Shown here piece after piece: positions 25,017 to 34,600 of a DNA stretch of 53,174 bases. The notes beneath the pieces are model-generated. The model did no database searches. It saw only the letters and a program-made list of their open reading frames with translations, and was not told where the DNA came from. Made by a program: the position numbers and the translations under genes. Positions within the stretch are counted from its first letter, which is position 1. Each line of letters opens with the position of its first letter. This DNA comes from Jatrophihabitans sp. (GTDB lineage: Bacteria; Actinomycetota; Actinomycetes; Mycobacteriales; Jatrophihabitantaceae), in the NCBI GenBank assembly GCA_025924515.1, contig JAICIE010000010.1, positions 1-53,174 of the forward strand. Direction: 5' to 3'.

Positions 25017-25798
25017 CCCTGCTGCGCCGGACCCGCGACGACGACGGGATGACCCTCGCCGAACTCCTGGTCAGCTGCACTGTGGCGATGATCGTCCTGA
25101 CCTTCGGATCCCTGTTCTTCGTCACGACGTCCAGGTCGTCGGACCACACCGCGCAGGTCGACCAGGCGCTGGGCTCCGCGCGAACGGTCCTCGCACGGTG
25201 GACGTCGTTCGTGCGCGTCGCCGGCTGGCTGGACCCGGCCGGCGTCACGGACCGGTTCGAGGAGATCACCCCGACGAAGGTCGTGTTCTACGCCGGCATC
25301 GGCAACCGCAACGACAGCACTCTGCAGCTCACGGCGGTCACCAAGATCGCATTGATGCTCGACCGCGCGCCCGGCGGGGCCACCGGACGACTGGTGGAGG
25401 TCGTCTTCGCTCCGGACAACACAACGCCGAAGTCGATCCGGCAGCTCGCCTTCCGGGCCGGCCCGACCGCGGGCAGCCCGATGTTCCAGCCGTACAACGC
25501 CATCGGCGGCGACGTGGGCGTCGACAGCACAACAGGGTGCGTCGCCGACGGCGCACCGGCCGTCGGGCTCTGCCTGCAGTCCCCTCCGACCGGCGCCGGG
25601 CTTCTGGATCCCCAGGTCACGACGGCGTCAGGAGCCCTGAGCATCACCACGGGATCCCTGCGCGGCAACCCGAAGCTCGGCGTGGACCAGATCCTGAACG
25701 GCATCGCCGGCATCCGCATCGCGTTCACCGTCTACAGCGGCGCAGGAACCGGGGTGGCGCTCAGCTCCGGCGCGTCCGTGCCGGCGGAGGTGTCCTGA
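25010..25798 (+). CDS. Minor prepilin, PilW-like
   Basis: A 262-residue protein with leader MLTLLRRTRDDDG followed by MTLAELLVSCTVAMIVLTF. The processing site has Met at +1 instead of Phe, which prepilin peptidases tolerate, and the Glu+5 is kept. The ectodomain is beta-rich with two cysteines in a CVADGAPAVGLC loop. GTG start overlapping the previous gene. Likely part of the pilus tip complex with the genes on either side. Confidence 0.82.
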   Translation: MLTLLRRTRDDDGMTLAELLVSCTVAMIVLTFGSLFFVTTSRSSDHTAQVDQALGSARTVLARWTSFVRVAGWLDPAGVTDRFEEITPTKVVFYAGIGNRNDSTLQLTAVTKIALMLDRAPGGATGRLVEVVFAPDNTTPKSIRQLAFRAGPTAGSPMFQPYNAIGGDVGVDSTTGCVADGAPAVGLCLQSPPTGAGLLDPQVTTASGALSITTGSLRGNPKLGVDQILNGIAGIRIAFTVYSGAGTGVALSSGASVPAEVS

Positions 25799-25799
25799 G

Positions 25800-28568
25800 A
25801 TGCGCCGCCCACGCGCCGTCCTCGGGCTCGCGCGCAACGACGACGGCGGTTTCGCGCTCGTCTTCGTCCTGCTGATAGCGACCCTCGCTCTGATTCTCGT
25901 CGGCAGCGGAACCGCGACGCTCGTCAACCAGATTCGGCCCACCGCGGCGGCGATCGACTCCGGCGCCGCGATGGCCGCCGCAGAGGCCGGCCTGGAGGAT
26001 TTCCTCGCAGCCGCGAACCGCAACTGCCCCGAGAGCAGCGGCTTCTCCTGCTCCTGGCTGAGCAGCCTGCCGCACAGCCCGGCCCTCACCGACCCGAGCA
26101 CCCAACGGGGGACCGCCGTGACCGGCGCGGACGGCACCAGCACCCGTGAGTCCTTCTACTGGACGGTGCTCGGAGCGGTGCCCGGCAAGGCCCGGGTGGA
26201 GGCGTTCGGTCAGGTGCCGCAGGGCGCCGGCAGCCCGCAGCTCCGCACCGCCAGGCTGGTCGCCGACGTGGAGGCCACGCCGGACTTCACGGCCTTCGAG
26301 TACTACACGACCTACGAGACCTTTCCGCCGGACTTTATCAGCGACTTCTACGGGCCCCGCGACGTCGAGGTCCTCGACCCCACCGGCTCATCACTGTCCG
26401 GCTCGGGACTGCTGCACTGGAACGGCACCTGTTCCGACGCGACCTCGCGGCCCGACTGCAACAACCCGAACTCGATCGATGACCTGTCCGTCTGCAACGC
26501 CCTTTACTACGGCAGCTCCGGGCGGGCGGCAATGAACGCCGCGCGGATCCCGGTTCCGCCGGACAAGGTCCAGGCCCTCGGCACTGACGGCACGTTCGCC
26601 TACTACGACGAGCTCGGCGACTTCAACGGAGCACCACAGACCCACTGGGACACCTGCGACGCGTCCTTCGAACCCAACATGGTGATGAACGGCCCGCTCT
26701 ACAGCGAGGACGCCTACCTGGTCGATCGCGGTAGCGACACCGGCAACTCGAAGAACAGCATGCCGATATTCAACGGGTGGGCCTATTCGATGTGGAACGG
26801 GACGGTGAACGGCACTCAGCTGCCGGCCAACCCGTACAACGGCGGCTATGAGCGCGCCTATCCCGGCACGGACGGGCAGATCACTACGGGCATGCAGCCC
26901 CAACCGGTGTACACCAGCACCGAGCTGTCGTTGCCGCCGAACGCCGACGACGCGAAATCCCTGGCGACCTGTTTGTACACGGGGCCGACCCGGATCCTGC
27001 TGCGCAGCGGCTTCGCCTACATCACCAGTCCGGGCACGCCCACGGCGCCTACCCCGCCCGGTCCGGCATACTGCTACGCCAGCACCGGGAGCTTCACGAA
27101 CCCCGGCGGCGGCGGTGTCGTCGAGGCCAAGGTTCCGGTGAACACCACCCTGGTGTACGTCCAGGACCCGGCGTCCAGCGACGACACCCCGCTGCCGGCC
27201 GGGCAGCGCGTCTTCAACCTCACCGGCACCTCCCCGCTGCCGCCCGCCGCGTTCAGCAGCACGTTGGGCGGACCGTGGAGCGCCGCCGCCGGTTATTCCC
27301 CGACCTCCCCGTGCCCGGCGACGACCGACCCGGTTCGCGTCCGCCGCGACTTCGACTGCGAGATCTCGGGCGCCGCGTCCGGCGCGGTCGCACCGGACGA
27401 GCTCGCCGCGATCAATTCCGCGGTTCGCAAGGCGATGACCTCGCAGCTCGCGTCGGCCAGTGCGGTGCAGAGCGCGGTCCAGGCGGCGATCACCGCAGTT
27501 CTCGGGCCGTCCGCGCTCGCCGCACCGACCGTCTTCACCCCGTCCGCCGACCACTACTGGACCGTCTCAGTCAACAACCCGACCTATGCCGCCACTACAT
27601 CGACTCCGCCCGCGTTGCCCGTCGCCGACCCCTTCCTGCAGACAGCCACCACCGGCGGATACACGGCCCAGACCACTTCGGTGAGCGTCTCCATCGACCG
27701 GATGAAATGCACCTCGATCCAGAACGGCAAGTGCGCCAACAACGCGCTGACGGACACCCCCGTGGTCACCGGCACCGCCAACGCCAAGTCGGCAACCGGC
27801 ACGGACGCCAGCACCACCGCCGCGTGGCCGTGGGTGGGCAAGCTGACCGACTACACCGACCCGAACAACGACGTCACCCAGTACCGACCCGACCACGGTG
27901 ACGTCTACATCGACGGAACCCTGAAGGGCCAGCTCACCGTCATCGCCGACCACGACATCGTCGCGACCAACAACCTGACGTACAGCAACACCGACCCGTT
28001 GACGACCTCGGACGGACTCGCGCTCGTCGCCGACCACGACGTACGCATCTACCGTCCGATGTCCTGCGCCAAGCCGGACGACCCGTCGAAGATGCCGTCC
28101 GGGTACCAGAAGAGGACGACGTGGGGTTACTGCCCGAACGACCTCACCGGCGTCTTCACCAGCCCGCTGTCGTGGCCGCTGCCGACGAACCAGCCGTCGA
28201 CGATGTACGTGCCGGACGCCGCGCCCGCCATGCCGGACGGCGGATCCATCGACGCCACGATCTTCACGTTGCGCGGCGCCTTCCTGGCCGACAACTTCTA
28301 CCGCGGAACGAACGGCAGGTCGGCGTCGATCTACGGCGGCCTCTACCAGTACCACCGCGGGCCCACGAGCCTGCCCTACCAGGGACGTCCTTATCAAGGT
28401 TCGACGACGAAGATGCCCGGCGTCGTCATCACTTACAACTACGACAACATGCGCGCCGGTCAGAACGCGAACGGCGGCCTCCGGGTGCCCTGGCTGCCCG
28501 TCCCGCAGGGACGTCCGCACGGGAGCACTCGGATCTGGAACATCACCGGCATATCGGCGGGAAAATAA
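25800..28568 (+). CDS. Very large PilX-like pilus-associated protein, 922 aa
   Basis: The N-terminus (leader, then DDGGFALVFVLLIATLALIL at about residues 14-33 and AMAAAEAGLEDFLAAANRN) resembles PilX-type minor pilins, but Glu+5 is missing (FALVF), as in many PilX proteins. The following roughly 880 residues form a secreted-looking, Thr/Pro/Asn/Tyr-rich ectodomain with at least six cysteine pairs, including CSDATSRPDC, MKCTSIQNGKC and CAKPDDP...YC. I recognise no domain in the middle. The C-terminal part (THGDVYIDGTLKGQLTVIADHD-like, near 700-720) recalls beta-helical/polymer-forming repeats. ATG at 25800, one base after the previous stop. An adhesin-like tip subunit is an inference. Confidence 0.75.
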   Translation: MRRPRAVLGLARNDDGGFALVFVLLIATLALILVGSGTATLVNQIRPTAAAIDSGAAMAAAEAGLEDFLAAANRNCPESSGFSCSWLSSLPHSPALTDPSTQRGTAVTGADGTSTRESFYWTVLGAVPGKARVEAFGQVPQGAGSPQLRTARLVADVEATPDFTAFEYYTTYETFPPDFISDFYGPRDVEVLDPTGSSLSGSGLLHWNGTCSDATSRPDCNNPNSIDDLSVCNALYYGSSGRAAMNAARIPVPPDKVQALGTDGTFAYYDELGDFNGAPQTHWDTCDASFEPNMVMNGPLYSEDAYLVDRGSDTGNSKNSMPIFNGWAYSMWNGTVNGTQLPANPYNGGYERAYPGTDGQITTGMQPQPVYTSTELSLPPNADDAKSLATCLYTGPTRILLRSGFAYITSPGTPTAPTPPGPAYCYASTGSFTNPGGGGVVEAKVPVNTTLVYVQDPASSDDTPLPAGQRVFNLTGTSPLPPAAFSSTLGGPWSAAAGYSPTSPCPATTDPVRVRRDFDCEISGAASGAVAPDELAAINSAVRKAMTSQLASASAVQSAVQAAITAVLGPSALAAPTVFTPSADHYWTVSVNNPTYAATTSTPPALPVADPFLQTATTGGYTAQTTSVSVSIDRMKCTSIQNGKCANNALTDTPVVTGTANAKSATGTDASTTAAWPWVGKLTDYTDPNNDVTQYRPDHGDVYIDGTLKGQLTVIADHDIVATNNLTYSNTDPLTTSDGLALVADHDVRIYRPMSCAKPDDPSKMPSGYQKRTTWGYCPNDLTGVFTSPLSWPLPTNQPSTMYVPDAAPAMPDGGSIDATIFTLRGAFLADNFYRGTNGRSASIYGGLYQYHRGPTSLPYQGRPYQGSTTKMPGVVITYNYDNMRAGQNANGGLRVPWLPVPQGRPHGSTRIWNITGISAGK

Positions 28569-28569
28569 G

Positions 28570-29667
28570 ATGATCAGGAAATCTGTCAGGTCGGGTCGTG
28601 AATTCGGGCGCGCCGGTAGAGGACGGGCGGCCGTGCGCAACACCGACGGGCACTCCATCGGGATCGACCTCGGGGCCGAAGCGGTGCGCGCCGCCGTCGT
28701 CTCGCCCGGCGCGGGGCAGGGGCGGCCCGCCGTGACCGTGAACGGGCTCGGCGCGGTGGCGCTGCCGCGCGGTGCCGTTGTCGCCGGCGTGGTCGCCGAC
28801 CCGGCCGCGGTGACCGCGGCGCTGTCGTCGCTGTGGGCCGACAACCGCTTCGAATGCCGCCGGGTGGTGCTCGGTGTGGCGAATCAGCAGGTCGTCGTGC
28901 GCCCGCTGACCATGCCGGCGCTGCCGGAGGAGCAGTTGCGGCGCGCGCTGCCGTTCCAGGCCCGGGAGGTGCTTCCACTGCCCGTGGACGAGGCCGTCTG
29001 CGACTTCGTCGCGCTGCACACCGACGAGGCCGCCGGCACCATCGCCGGCCTCCTGGTCGCCGCACCGCGGGCGCCCATCGCGACCGCGGTCCGGGCCGTG
29101 GAGGCGGCCGGGCTGCACGTCGCGCGGGTCGACCTGTCGGCGTTCGGCGCGCTGCGCGCGCTGGCCGACGACCAGCTCACCGTGCAGGCGGTCGTCGACA
29201 TCGGCGCCTCGCTGACGAACATCGCGGTGCACGACCACGCTGTGCCCAGCGTGGTGCGGGTGGTGACCCGCGGCGGTCAGGAGATCACCGACGCGCTGGT
29301 CACTCGCGGCGGCATGGATCCCGAACCGGCCGAGGACGCCAAGCGCCAGGTGGGCGTCACCGGCGCCGACGCGGCGGTCAGCGCGCTCGTGCAGCAGGCG
29401 CTGCGCCCGCTGGTCGCCGAGATCCGCAGCTCCATCCAGTACTTCCAGGCGGCGCATCCGGGGTCGCAGGTGCAGCGGGTCGCGCTCACCGGCGGCGGCG
29501 CCGAGCTGCCGGGTCTCGAGGCCGAGCTCACCCGGCAGCTCGGGATAGAGACGGCGCGGGTTCCCGCGCTGCTGCACGTCACGAACCGCGATCCCGACGC
29601 CGCAGACCCGGCTGAGCGCACGGCCTCAGCGGTCGCCGTCGGACTGGCGATCGGAGCCGCGGCATGA
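28570..29667 (+). CDS. pilM: Type IV pilus assembly protein PilM
   Basis: Actin-like cytoplasmic protein that binds the PilN N-terminal tail and connects the ATPases to the periplasmic-side proteins. The 365 residues carry SIGIDLGAEAVRAAVV near 29 (phosphate-1), VVDIGASLTNIAVH near 210 (phosphate-2) and VALTGGGAELPGL near 305 (adenosine motif), plus the PilM-typical ALPFQAREVLPLPVDEAVCDF near 116. The ATG follows the previous stop by one base. Its stop overlaps the pilN start (ATGA). Confidence 0.92.
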   Translation: MIRKSVRSGREFGRAGRGRAAVRNTDGHSIGIDLGAEAVRAAVVSPGAGQGRPAVTVNGLGAVALPRGAVVAGVVADPAAVTAALSSLWADNRFECRRVVLGVANQQVVVRPLTMPALPEEQLRRALPFQAREVLPLPVDEAVCDFVALHTDEAAGTIAGLLVAAPRAPIATAVRAVEAAGLHVARVDLSAFGALRALADDQLTVQAVVDIGASLTNIAVHDHAVPSVVRVVTRGGQEITDALVTRGGMDPEPAEDAKRQVGVTGADAAVSALVQQALRPLVAEIRSSIQYFQAAHPGSQVQRVALTGGGAELPGLEAELTRQLGIETARVPALLHVTNRDPDAADPAERTASAVAVGLAIGAAA

Positions 29668-30386
29668 CCGCCGTTCTCGACGCGGTCGACGCGACGGACC
29701 CAGCGCTGGGGCCGGTCGCGCTGCCCGGCTGGGCGATCGCCGCCGACCTCATCCCGCCGGAGATCCTGACCGCCCGGCGCGGCAAGGCGGTGCGCCGCCT
29801 CGTCCTGATCGCGCTCGCCGGCGTGCTGCTCCTCTGCGCGGCGGGGTCCGTGCTCGCCTACCGGCACACCGCCTCGACTTCAGCGGCGCTGCAGGACGAA
29901 CAAGGTCAATCCGCGGCGCTGCGGGGCCACCAGCAGCGCTTCGCCGACGTGGTCAGCGTGCAGGGCCGGCTCGGGTCGGTCCGCGCGCAACTCGCGGCGC
30001 TGCTTGCCGACGACGTGGACTTCGGCTCGCTGGCCGCGCAGGTGGACGGAGCCCGGACCGCCGGCGTGCGGCTGGCCCAGCTGACCGCGGTGCTCACCGC
30101 GGGCGCCGGCCCGGGCGCGGCCGCGCCGGCGGCACCGTCCAGCCTCGGCTCCCTGGACGCGTCCGGCCGCGCACATCTGGGCACGCTGACCCTCACGGGA
30201 ACCGCCGCGTCGCTGCCCGACGTCGCCCGGTACACCGACCGGCTGGCGCGGATCCGGGGCGTCGTCGCAGCCAATCCGGTCTCCGAGCAGCGCACGGCAG
30301 ACGGAGTGCAGTTCACCATCGAGCTGACCTTGACCGATGCGCTGCTCACCGGCCGGTACGCGGCCGGCCGGCCCGGAGGGTCCTGA
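29664..30386 (+). CDS. pilN: Type IV pilus assembly protein PilN-like
   Basis: A 240-residue bitopic membrane protein: a cytoplasmic tail containing ADLIPPEILTARRGKAVRR (PilM-binding INLLP-like stretch near 28-40), one transmembrane helix (about 45-68), a coiled coil (about 72-115) and a ferredoxin-like C-terminal domain with a LTGTAASLPDVARYTDRLA segment. Together with PilO it forms the alignment subcomplex. ATGA overlap with pilM. Confidence 0.85.
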   Translation: MTAVLDAVDATDPALGPVALPGWAIAADLIPPEILTARRGKAVRRLVLIALAGVLLLCAAGSVLAYRHTASTSAALQDEQGQSAALRGHQQRFADVVSVQGRLGSVRAQLAALLADDVDFGSLAAQVDGARTAGVRLAQLTAVLTAGAGPGAAAPAAPSSLGSLDASGRAHLGTLTLTGTAASLPDVARYTDRLARIRGVVAANPVSEQRTADGVQFTIELTLTDALLTGRYAAGRPGGS

Positions 30387-30388
30387 CG

Positions 30389-31111
30389 ATGGCGACTCGT
30401 GGATCGGCCCGGCTCTGGACGGCCGGCGGCGCGCTCGCCGCCACCGTCCTCGGCGTAGGAACATGGCTGGCGGTGGTCTCGCCGCAGTTGTCGGACGCCC
30501 AGTCGCTGCGCTCGCAGATCGACGGGGCGCAGGTGCAGAACGCGGTGCTGCAGGGCCAGCTCGACCGCCTGCAGGCGCAACAGCGGCAGCTGCCGCAGCT
30601 GCGGCAGCAGCTCTCGGCCGCGGCCGCCGCGCTGCCGCCGCAGCCGGCGCTGGCGCGGTTCACCGACCAGGTGCAGCGGCGCGCCGCCGCCTCCTCGGTC
30701 ACGGTGAGCGCTGTGGTCGCGGGTCAGCCGGCGGTAGCGGGCGGCACCCCGGCCGCCGCGGCGGCCTCCACTGCCGCGCCGGCCGGGGCTTCGAGTCCGG
30801 CGGCCGCGCCCAGCGCGGCGGCGTCCTCGTCGGCGACCGGGATGTACGCGCTACCGGTGTCGGTCGTCGTGTCCGGCCGCTGGAGTGGGGACGTCGCGTT
30901 CCTTCGCGGACTGCAGTACGGCGGGCCGCGCGCCGTGCTGGTGACGTCCGTGGATGTCGGGTCGGCAACGGGGAGCAGCCCCGGACAGGCGGGTCAGGTC
31001 GCGATGACGGTGCAGTGCACGCTGTTCGTGTCGGTTCCCGCGGCGCCGGCGGCCCCGGCCGTGACGCCGTCGACCGCGCCGGCGCCGCAGGCGGCTCCGG
31101 CCGGGTCGTGA
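30389..31111 (+). CDS. pilO: Type IV pilus assembly protein PilO-like
   Basis: A 240-residue protein with one N-terminal transmembrane helix (about 8-30), a Gln-rich coiled coil (about 36-80) and a small ferredoxin-like domain interrupted by an Ala/Pro/Ser-rich low-complexity stretch (about 110-150). A second Ala/Pro tail ends the protein. Position, size and topology match PilO; sequence similarity alone would be weak. It starts two bases after pilN and ends the cluster, converging with the CBS gene across 7 bp. Confidence 0.8.
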   Translation: MATRGSARLWTAGGALAATVLGVGTWLAVVSPQLSDAQSLRSQIDGAQVQNAVLQGQLDRLQAQQRQLPQLRQQLSAAAAALPPQPALARFTDQVQRRAAASSVTVSAVVAGQPAVAGGTPAAAAASTAAPAGASSPAAAPSAAASSSATGMYALPVSVVVSGRWSGDVAFLRGLQYGGPRAVLVTSVDVGSATGSSPGQAGQVAMTVQCTLFVSVPAAPAAPAVTPSTAPAPQAAPAGS

Positions 31112-31118
31112 GCGCCGA

Positions 31119-31562
31119 TCAGCCCGCGATGTAGTGCTCCAACGCGCCGCGGTCGTGCTCCAGTTGCTCGATGCGGCTCTTGACGACGTCGCCGATCGAC
31201 ACCACCCCGGCCAGCCGGTTGCCGTCCATGACCGGCAGGTGCCGCACCCGCCGCTCAGTCATCATGTGCGCGATCGTGTCGAGGTCGTCGTCGGGTCGGC
31301 TGGTGAGGACGTCGGTGGTCATGATCTCGCCGACCTCGGTGTCGAGCAGCGTGTCGCCGTCCTGGTTGAGCCGGCGCACCACGTCGCGCTCGGTGACGAT
31401 TCCGATCACCGAGCCGTTGCCTCCGGCCGGGTCGCCGTCGACGACGACGAGAGCGCCGATGTCGTGGTCGGCAAGGCGGGCCAGCAGCTCGCGGACCGTC
31501 CCGTCGGCCGGAATTGTCACGACAGAAGCGCCTTTGCGGCGCAGAATGTCAGCGATCCTCAT
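31119..31562 (-). CDS. CBS-domain pair protein
   Basis: A 147-residue protein consisting of two CBS domains: TVRELLARLADHDIGALVVVDG with SVIGIVTERDVVRRL, and MTERRVRHLPVMDGNRLAGVVSIGDVVKSRI. Such stand-alone pairs bind adenosine nucleotides and sense energy state; the partner is unknown. The pattern IVTERD...R and VSIGDVVK is of the type common in actinobacterial stress proteins. ATG at 31562. It lies 41 bp downstream of dnaE2 on the same strand. Confidence 0.9.
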   Translation of the reverse strand: MRIADILRRKGASVVTIPADGTVRELLARLADHDIGALVVVDGDPAGGNGSVIGIVTERDVVRRLNQDGDTLLDTEVGEIMTTDVLTSRPDDDLDTIAHMMTERRVRHLPVMDGNRLAGVVSIGDVVKSRIEQLEHDRGALEHYIAG

Positions 31563-31603
31563 TTTTCGACCTCCCCTCGTCCTACCGTGCACCAGCGGGC
31601 GGC

Positions 31604-34600
31604 TCAGCGGAAGTCCCGAGATCGCACTCTCAGGCCGAGATCGAGCTTCTGGATGCGTTCGGCGACGACGTTGACCACGCCGTCCACCGTCTTTTCGAGC
31701 ATTCCCCCGATCAGCAGCCCGCCGGACTCGCGGGCCACCCGCCGGTGCTTGACCCACACCGCCTCGTTGACGATGACGTTCGCCATTCCGGTCTCGTCCT
31801 CGACGTTGAGGAAGGTCGTGCCGTGGGCGGTGCCCGGACGCTGGCGGTGGGTCACCACACCCCCGATGAGCACACGGGTGCGGTCCGGCACCGTCTTCAG
31901 CCGCGCCGCCGGGATCACCCCCAGCGCGTCGAGGCGCGGGCGCAACAGCGCGGTCGGGTACGCGTCCGGCGTGATGCCGGTGGCCCACATGTCGGCGATC
32001 AGCTGCTCCGGTGCCGTCATCGCCGGAATGCCGCTCGGCGGCGTCTCCGGATAGGGCGACACCGCCAGCTGCCCCGGGCGCGAGGTCGCCGCCGCTCCTG
32101 CCGCCCACAACGCGTCGCGGCGCGAGGACGAGAAGCACTCCAGCGCCCCGGCGGTCGCGAGCGCCTCGAGCTGCTCGGCCGACAGTCCCACCCGTCGGGC
32201 GAGATCGGACATCGACGAGTACCTGCCGTCGGCGTCGCGGCACGCGACGATCCGCTCGGCCAACTCGGCGCCGATGCCGCGCACGCTCGACAGCCCGAGC
32301 CGCACCGCCGGCTGCGGCCCGGCCGGACCGTCGGCGCAGTCGCATTGCTGCGGGCCGGCGCCGTCCTCGAGCGATGCCGTCGCGCGCGACTGCAGCAGCG
32401 AAGGCTTGCGCACCTCGATGCCGTGCCGCCGCGCGTCGTGCACCAGCGACTGCGGCGAGTAGAACCCCATCGGCTGGGCGTTGAGCAGCGCCGCGCAGAA
32501 CGCCGCCGGATGGTGCCGTTTCAACCAGGACGAGGCGTAGACCAGCAGCGCGAAGCTGATCGAATGGCTTTCCGCGAACCCGAACGCCGCGAACGCCTGG
32601 ATCTTCTCGTAGATCTGATCGGCGGTGTCGCCGGTGATCCCGTTGGCGGCCATCCCGTCGTACAACCGGATCCGCATTGAGTCGATCTTGTCCCGCGACC
32701 GCTTCGACCCCATCGCCCGGCGCAGCTGGTCGGCCTCGGCGGGGGTGAAGTCGGCGACGTGCACGGCCAGCTGCATCAGCTGCTCCTGGAACAGCGGCAC
32801 GCCCAGGGTGCGGGCCAGCGCCGGCTCGAGCCGCGGGTGCGGATAGGTGACGGGCTCCTCCCCGCTGCGCCGGCGGATGTACGGATGCACGGAGTTGCCC
32901 TGGATCGGGCCGGGACGGATCAACCCGATCTCCACGGCGAGGTCGTAGAAGCGGCGCGGTTTCAACCGCGGCAACGTCGCCATCTGCGCCCGTGACTCGA
33001 CCTGGAAAACACCGACCGAGTCGGCCGCGCAGAGCATGTCGTAGACGCAGGGCGCCTCTTTGGGAATCGAGTCGAGGTCGTAGCGCACGCCGACGCGTTC
33101 CTCGACCAGGTCGAAGCAGTACTTCAACGCCGAGAGCATGCCGAGGCCGAGCAGGTCGAATTTCACCAGGCCGATTTCGGCGCAGTCGTCCTTGTCCCAT
33201 TGCAGGACGGTGCGGCCCTCCATCCGGCCCCACTCGACCGGGCACACCTCGATCACCGGACGGTCGCACATGACCATGCCGCCGGAGTGGATACCGAGAT
33301 GGCGCGGCGCGTTCTGCAGTTCGCCCGCGAGCTCGACGACCTGCGGCGGCGGGAACGAGTCGGTGCCGGTGGCGGCGCCCTCGGACGCCTCACGCAGCGT
33401 CGCGGCCACCGTCTCCGACGTCCAGTAGTAGCCGAGCTCGATCTGCTTGCTCCACGCGTCCTGCTGCCCGCTCGAATACCCGAGCGCTCGGGCGATGTCG
33501 CGGATCGCGGACTTGGGCCGGTAGGTGATGACGTTGGCGACCTGCGCGGCGTGCTCGCGGCCGTGCAGGTCGTAGACGTACTGAATCGCCTCCTCGCGCC
33601 GGTCGGACTCGATGTCGAGATCGATGTCCGGCGGCTCGCCACGCTCGGGAGCGAGGAACCGCTCGAACATCAATTCGTAGCGCACCGCGTCGACGGCGGT
33701 GATTTTGAGCGCGTAGCAGACCGCGGAGTTCGCCGCCGACCCGCGGCCCTGGCAGAGGATGCCGCGGGAGCGGCAGAACCGGGCGATGTCCCAGACGACG
33801 AGGAAATACCCCGGGAAGTGGAGCTCCTCGATGAGCTCGAGTTCGTGCTCGATCTGCCGCCGCGCCCGCTCCTCCTGGTCGCTGCCGGCGTAGCGCTCCT
33901 GGAAGCCGGCGTAGGTGAGTTCGCGCAGGTAGCTCATCTCGGTGTGCCCCGCGGGGACCGGGAACGGGGGCAGGTCCGGCGCGATCAGCCGCAGCGGAAA
34001 GGCGAGCTGCCGGGCCAGGGCGGTCGCGGTCTCGACCGCGTCCGGCCAGCGGGCGAAGCGGGCGGCCATCTCGTCGCCGGACCGCAGGTGCTGCCCCGCC
34101 CACGCCGGCAGCCAACCGTCGATCTCGTCGAGAGTGGTCCGCGCGCGCACCGCGGCGAGCGCCGTCGCCAGCGGGCGGCGGGGCGGGGCGGAGTAGTGGG
34201 CCGCGGTGCTCGCGACGAGCGCCAGCCGTCTCGTCCTCGCCAACTCGGCCAGCACCTCGTAGCGCTCGTCGGCGAGCGGGTCGAGTTCGTGGGCGAGCTC
34301 GACCGCGACGTTCTCGCGGCCGAAGCGGTCGACCAGGTCGTCGAGCGCGCGGCCGGCGCCGTCGCGGTCGCCGCGGTCGAGGTGCTGCCGCACCGATCCC
34401 TTCCGGCATCCGGTGAGGACGAGCCAGTGCCCGGCTGCGGCGCCGCTCACCTCGTCGAGGACGTAGACGGGGCGTCCCTTGGCGCCGCCGCGCAGCTGCG
34501 CGGTGCTGATCGTGCGGCAGAGCGCCGCGTAGCCGACCGGGTCGCGGGCGAGGACGAGCAGGTGCGTGCCGGGCGGATCGGGCACGCCGACCCGGGCGGC

